A stretch of 64,000 bases of DNA from Misgurnus anguillicaudatus. Taxonomy: Eukaryota; Chordata; Actinopteri; Cypriniformes; Cobitidae. This document shows, one piece after another, positions 61,101-64,000 of the stretch. How positions within the stretch are numbered: the first letter of the stretch is position 1; each line of letters begins with the position of its first letter. The notes beneath the pieces were generated by a model. It was not told the origin of the DNA. It saw only the letters and a list, made by a program, of their open reading frames with translations, and did not search any database. The DNA lies in assembly GCF_027580225.2 (NCBI RefSeq), contig NW_027395277.1:620001-684000 (forward strand), given 5' to 3'. A program made the translations under genes and the position numbers.

Positions 61101-63934
61101 TAAACAGTTCTGGGAATGGAGCTCAGGAGGATCTAGTGATGGTTTCTGAACCAAAAAGTGAAGCTTTTCGTTCTCCATGAGTTTATTTGGTGGGTCCGTG
61201 TTTGATGCTTTCTCTTCTCCATCACTTTTATCTGAGCCGGACCCCCAGGAAACCTCTGGACTGTCTGGTTCATGTAGTGCCATTAACAAATTTGTTGGTT
61301 TCTTTATTTTAGCTTCTTCCTCCTCTTCCACATCATCCCAATCATCATCATCTGCAGTAGTTGTGACCTTAGGAGGTGTAGTAGAAATATTGTGGCATTC
61401 AGGATTATTTACTTCATTGCTGGGGTAAAGATCTGGAATATTATCTGGGGCTATTCTTTGAGAGTCATCACCTTCAAGATGTCTCACCAGCACCTCATCT
61501 TCATCACCATCCCAATCATCTTCATTGTCACTATTTCTCTTTGAAGTTCTGTCCTCATTTTGTAAAGACGTTTTGAATTTTGCAGGTAGTTTTGGACTTT
61601 CATTGGTATCCTCGTTTTCATCTTCATCAGAAAATCTCGCCTCAACCCTGACTGCTGACACGAGACAGTCATCTTCTAAATGAAGAAACCCTAGCATTGG
61701 ACCTTCATAAACTGACGCTTCGGGAATTGCTTGATTTACACTATCCGGTTTCTGAGAAATGTCTGCTGACGCCTCTTGCTCTGCATGTTCTCCATCTGTT
61801 CTTACCTCCAGAGGATGGTACTTCAAGACATTGTCCTCCATCATGTCCATCTCAATATTTTTATCAGTCTTATCATTTATTTGATCAAGTTCTGATGGGA
61901 GTAGAGCCTCAGTAAGATCTGGAGATAATTTAGGAACATCTACTGTCTCACCATCAATGGTATCTTCAGTTTCTTCCTCTTCATCGTCTTCCTCTTCTTG
62001 CTCAGAATCACTATCATCTTCACCTTCTTCATTCTGATCGTCATCTTCATCGTCACTGTCTTCATTATCATCTTCTTCTTCTTCCTCTTCACAGTCATCA
62101 TCATCCTGCTCACCTTCATCATCCTCATCATCTTCTTCTTCATCAGATTCTTCCTCTGGACTTTCATTTCCTTCCACATCTAGATTTCTACCAGAGGGCA
62201 ACTCACTTTGCCCACCTTTCCCAGCAGGATGAAATGGGTTGAATGAAAAGGAGAAAAAAATTGAAGAGTTAGACATCGTCTGAAACAAAGACACCATGAG
62301 GGTTACCTTATAAGTGTTGCTGAATGGGTCGGAGCTCATCTGGGATGGGTGGGGTAAAGAAGCAGGTAAGGATGCTACGGGAAGTTGGGTTGAGGAGCTG
62401 CGGGAAGGGAGGGGTGGATACTTTCCAGCTTTTCCCTCACTCTCTGACTCTGATCCGCTCCAGGATTTGACTGGATTCGCTATGTCTACAGGAACATACA
62501 TTGAAAGGCAATGCTCAGTACGCCTTTAAGTTAAAAGAGCCAATCGCCTCATCTCATTTTGCTAGAATGCATATGCACATCTGCTAAAAAATCATTTTAA
62601 TATTTGATACGTAAGCACAGCCAACAGTTTTGCATGTCAGTAACATAGGAAAAGTCGCCAGGTGAACTGAGTTATATTAAAGGAACTACTCTACAGGACA
62701 AGGCTTCAAAATACTGCACAACCACAATGCAAAACGAGCATCATACAGACGTATAGGTTTACCCTCGATCTTTTCTCTTTTGGAGGCACTTATGAGTTTC
62801 TTCAGGTTTACTTTCTGTTTCTGTAAAAACAGAGTTTTGATTATATTTATTAACGTTATATAAATTCAAAATATTGCCATGTACAGGGTGACAGAATGGA
62901 GAAATACCTTTGGGCTGCAGTCTATCTCTTGATCATCTTCTGAGGAAGCCCATGAGTCTGCAGCTCCACTTTTTGATGCCCTTTAATGAAAAAAAAATGG
63001 CATGATTAAAACCCATTACAGCATTTGCAGTTGTAATCTCTAGATGTTTTATTACTCATTTCTGTCTAAAAAAAATCTATTAAATTCATCTTACCTGCTA
63101 ATGGAGTCTGTGTGGGAAATGTCTTCTGTATCTGAGGAGAGAAATACAATACAGATTACTGAGTAAGGACTGTGATATAAATATAATACAGGTGACCAAA
63201 TAATAATAATAATAATAATAATAATAGCATGAAAAAGTTTGTTGTTTGATCAACACTGAATCTAACTACAGTAGCTATTTGTCTTTAAAAAGGGGTCATA
63301 TCCAACTCTCTATTTTTTTTATTGTTGGGACCATACAATTGCACCCATGAAGATTTTTAAATGAGATGTTTTGCAGTGTTCCATTAAGTTTAAACCCCAC
63401 GATTTTCATGATATGACCCCTTTAAAGTCAACATGAAAAGATGTGTTGACCCTAACGTCACAAACACAGCAAAAAGAAGCACAGATTCTACCAACACACC
63501 ATTTTTGTCTTTAGGTTCTGCAACACCAAATAAACTTGTTGTTGTGTCTATTCTACAGTACATACACACCTTTCCCTGCTCCTGCAAAACTGCTTCCTGC
63601 TGCTACGGCAGGTGAGCGTGATATAACAGTGGAAACACAACCAAGCAAAATTCAAAACACTGCAGGTAATACTGCAAACCACTGTGACAGACAAACCATA
63701 TCATACATACATATTTATAAGTGCGGACAACACTAAAATCATTGAATTATGAATCGCTAAACAAAATATTTCTCACCGTCTTTATCCAAAGCTGGTCCTC
63801 CCAGATGCAAACCGGCCCCGATACCGCCAGGGCTGCCCAGCATGGATGCCCCTCTGTTTTTACCGGAAGTGAAATGGGATGGAGACTGCAGAGATTTTCT
63901 TTTGGTACCATGCTCAATGATCAGATGAGAACAG
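36033..63934 (-). CDS. ankrd26: Ankyrin repeat domain-containing protein 26 (partial, 5' end outside window)
   Basis: About 37 exons on the minus strand, roughly 7.9 kb of coding sequence (about 2,600 residues), from just after the ankyrin repeats to the stop at 36033-36035. The order is a basic linker (HLIIEHGTKRK), a long acidic, serine-rich region, the conserved PPRPVTRHNGDIESVFDD block, then about 1,000 residues of coiled coil ending QYLEVLKKNYMI. Vertebrate ANKRD26 sits at the distal appendages of the mother centriole and recruits PIDD1. This copy is much longer than human ANKRD26 (about 1,700 residues), mainly through the acidic region. The assignment rests on the coiled-coil and C-terminal sequence. 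The introns are loaded with transposons, none of which breaks an exon. Exon details are in the three part entries. Confidence 0.87.
36640..36980. repeat. hAT-related repeat fragment in ankrd26 intron
   Basis: Contains GGCAAAGATTAATCGTGATT and CACATACAAAATAAAAG, a widespread fish transposon end; the other end is lost. The rest of the intron, 36980-38040, shows only AT-rich DNA. Confidence 0.5.
38049..38458. mobile_element. hAT-type element with internal hairpin
   Basis: Ends CAGTGGGGGC and GCCGCCACTG with a perfect duplication GTTACCAC (38041-38048 and 38459-38466). About 65 bases near 38148-38212 recur inverted at about 38266-38330 (GTGCCTGCTGCA against TGCAGCAGGCAC). Confidence 0.85.
40791..41189. 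mobile_element. hAT-type element, 399 bp
   Basis: Starts TAGGCTGTGCAAAAATATC and ends TTGCCAATACCCAGCCCTA; the duplication AAGGCACA is perfect (40783-40790 and 41190-41197). Interior carries CGTATCGTATCG-like repeats. Confidence 0.85.
41280..42104. mobile_element. TTAA-target element, copy 1
   Basis: Flanked by TTAA (41276-41279 and 42105-42108). Ends read CGCTTTCCCTGCCGGCG and GGCGGCGAAAGAG. A shorter relative lies at 42807-43156. Confidence 0.65.
42300..42420. repeat. GC-rich repeat fragment
   Basis: Contains three copies of GTCGGGCTAT-like words starting AGGGCTCGCAAAATCGC; probably the end of a fish DNA transposon, other end not found. Confidence 0.4.
42807..43156. mobile_element. TTAA-target element, copy 2
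   Basis: TTAA at 42803-42806 and 43157-43160. Ends TGCTTTTCCCACCAGCG and GGCGGGGAAAGAG. It shares TTTTATGATTTTCACA and a GATGATC tract with copy 1 but has a central deletion. Confidence 0.65.
44784..45248. mobile_element. hAT-type element (GCTGGGTATCG type)
   Basis: TAGGGCTGGGTATCGATTC pairs with TGTGCCCAGCCCTA. Flanks CTTTAGAT (44776-44783) and CTCTAGAT (45249-45256) match at 7 of 8. The interior is rich in TCGATT and ATTATAT. Confidence 0.8.
45257..45553. mobile_element. hAT-type element abutting the previous one
   Basis: CAGGGGTTTTCAAACT pairs with GTTTGGGAACCACTG. A perfect duplication CTCTAGAT lies at 45249-45256 and 45554-45561, so the left target copy is shared with the neighbouring element. 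Confidence 0.85.
45880..46248. mobile_element. TTAA-target MITE, 369 bp
   Basis: TTAA at 45876-45879 and 46249-46252. Ends AGGTCCAGTGTGTA and TACACACTGCACCT are inverted with one change. Confidence 0.85.
48660..49320. repeat. Minisatellite, about 40-bp unit, about 13 copies
   Basis: The unit is CTGTAAAGCTATGACATCAC followed by TGATATCAGTGCACACGTGA. It lies in the ankrd26 intron 48432-49879 and is interrupted by a MITE at about 48686-48862. Confidence 0.9.
48686..48862. mobile_element. Palindromic MITE inside the minisatellite
   Basis: Inverted arms CTGTCCTGCAGAGTTTAGTT and AACTAAACTCTGCAGGACAG, bordered by CCTGGAGGGCC and GGCCCTCCAGG. One minisatellite unit lies to its left and the rest to its right. 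Confidence 0.85.
49349..49725. mobile_element. Foldback element, GTGTACACCAAAAC type, copy 1
   Basis: Inverted ends GGGGTTGTGTACACCAAAAC and GTTTTGGTGTGCACAACGCC. The interior has TCCACTGTGATTGGACGG. Related copies lie at about 52.6 and 59.3 kb. Confidence 0.7.
50822..56600 (-). CDS. ankrd26: ankrd26 part 2: conserved linker and KFGE-type exons
   Basis: Exons 5' to 3': 56523-56600, 56369-56442, 54658-55455 (798 nt), 53577-53782, 52251-52439, 51046-51076 and 50822-50963. The 798-nt exon contains DIPWEERYEKIWVENDKKE and TAELKERFGELDPKQ, typical of ANKRD26. 52251-52439 carries PPRPVTRHNGDIESVFDDST. 50822-50963 has DFEDLTQSSDTATEDLETP and ends in the helix FKQLDSSYL. Phase requires exon 56369-56442 to end before GC rather than GT (CAG|GCAGGT); the nearby GT option four bases on is out of phase with the next exon. 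Confidence 0.82.
51590..52110. repeat. AT-rich simple repeat region
   Basis: Many ATATATT/AAATATAT words, ending in a pure (TA)n run at about 52070-52100. The preceding part of the intron (51080-51590) has no feature I can name. Confidence 0.8.
52615..52850. mobile_element. Foldback element, copy 2 (partial)
   Basis: Shares CGTCCAATCACAGTAGAGGA, ACCAACCGGTGCATCA and CATAGCAACTAAAGAGCTC with the elements at 49.4 and 59.5 kb. The right end is not clear. 52850-53570 shows no named feature. Confidence 0.55.
53783..54657. other. ankrd26 intron without a recognised element
   Basis: Purine-rich on the plus strand, no terminal repeats or coding exons seen. Confidence 0.5.
55585..56200. mobile_element. 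Fish MITE with nested TTAA element
   Basis: The outer element begins near TTTAAAGGGGACAT and ends near the CATGATATGTC words by 56200; it carries ACATGTTAAAATTGCCA and GCAAATTTCAAAGACC. It is split by the element at 55776-55991. Confidence 0.6.
55776..55991. mobile_element. Nested TTAA-target MITE, 216 bp
   Basis: AGGCGGAGTCCACGATGTTT pairs with AAACATCATGGACTCCGCCT. TTAA at 55772-55775 and 55992-55995. Confidence 0.9.
56679..63934 (-). CDS. ankrd26: ankrd26 part 1: acidic region exons after the ankyrin repeats
   Basis: Exons 5' to 3': 63777-63934, 63095-63131, 62908-62980, 62763-62820, 62307-62485, 60486-62201, 60142-60268, 59967-60031, 58496-58570, 57746-57795, 57379-57454, 57255-57299, 57144-57158 (15-nt microexon, tentative) and 56679-56963. 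The 1.7-kb exon encodes a run of about 70 mostly Asp/Glu residues (61960-62165), then a low-complexity Ser/Asp/Glu region. Its 5' boundary is uncertain: the frame stays open across the proposed 105-bp intron (62202-62306), so 60486-62485 may be one exon. Donor alternatives exist at 56679 and about 56658. The region has no globular domain that I can see. Confidence 0.75.
57796..58495. other. ankrd26 intron, nothing recognised
   Basis: No repeat ends or exon signals that I can support. The 290-base intron at 57455-57745 is likewise plain. Confidence 0.4.
58806..59338. other. Repeat-like intronic DNA
   Basis: The stretch around GCAAATTACGGCAAATGG and ATATCGCACAACTGCAATTG resembles a fish interspersed repeat, but ends were not found. 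Confidence 0.35.
59339..59953. mobile_element. Foldback element, copy 3, 14 bases from an ankrd26 exon
   Basis: Inverted ends GGGGGCACCACCAAAAGC and GCTTTGGTGTGCATGCCCCC, with mirrored CCGGCGC and CGCTCAGCTGAAG blocks inside. It stops only about 14 bases before the 3' boundary of exon 59967-60031, yet that donor (GAG|GTACGG) is intact. Confidence 0.75.
63202..63228. repeat. (AAT)n microsatellite
   Basis: About nine uninterrupted AAT units in an ankrd26 intron. Confidence 0.9.
63288..63422. mobile_element. Short foldback element in ankrd26 intron
   Basis: AAAAGGGGTCATATCC pairs with GATATGACCCCTTT; TTTAAA lies at both edges, so a TTAA-type target is likely. Confidence 0.6.
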
Positions 63935-64000
63935 CTAGAAACCACAAGACACACATTTTTATTGTCCATGAAGATGTATGTTATGCAAATGTAAGCAGTC

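Noticed and set aside
61998..62183. Plus-strand Ile/Phe-rich frame that looks like membrane helices
   Set aside because: It is the complement of the Asp/Glu codon run on the minus strand.

Overview
The window looks like nuclear DNA of a teleost fish, probably a cyprinid. Its genes have short exons with GT-AG introns, and a very high load of DNA transposons (hAT, TTAA-target and other foldback elements) plus LTR, DIRS-like and LINE remnants sits between and inside them. There are no bacterial-type operons.
Layout. (1) About 1-2.4 kb: possible 5' exons of an unrecognised minus-strand gene with a TCTCGCGAGA promoter motif. (2) 2.4-5.3 kb: tandem repeats and unclassified DNA. (3) 5.3-31 kb: a decayed tandem array of a small minus-strand gene family. 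It encodes an N-terminal membrane anchor joined to a ubiquitin-like fold and a short tail. Two copies are intact after splicing (16.07-16.79 kb, 145 aa; 17.19-17.96 kb, 157 aa). One is split by a hAT element inside exon 2 (20.05-22.74 kb). One keeps an open frame but has lost its anchor and uses a GC donor (27.19-28.20 kb). At least three more are exon fragments (5.3/9.5, 23.2 and 30.2 kb). (4) 31.2-34.3 kb: ccdc77, plus strand, complete (481 aa over ten coding exons). Its promoter matches the upstream regions of the two intact ubiquitin-like genes, which suggests an ancestral divergent promoter that was duplicated with the array. (5) 36.0-63.9 kb: ankrd26, minus strand, converging tail-to-tail on ccdc77. 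The window holds about 37 exons from just after the ankyrin repeats to the stop codon; the ankyrin exons lie beyond the right edge.
Ankrd26 and Ccdc77 are both coiled-coil proteins linked to centrosomes or cilia in other vertebrates. The ubiquitin-like array is the least ordinary part of the window. I do not recognise it as a named family, and it carries most of the evolutionary signal: repeated segmental duplication, dated transposon insertions with empty-site comparisons, and shared promoters.
Exon coordinates were derived by hand from splice signals and phase continuity. All spliced models given as intact close in frame.
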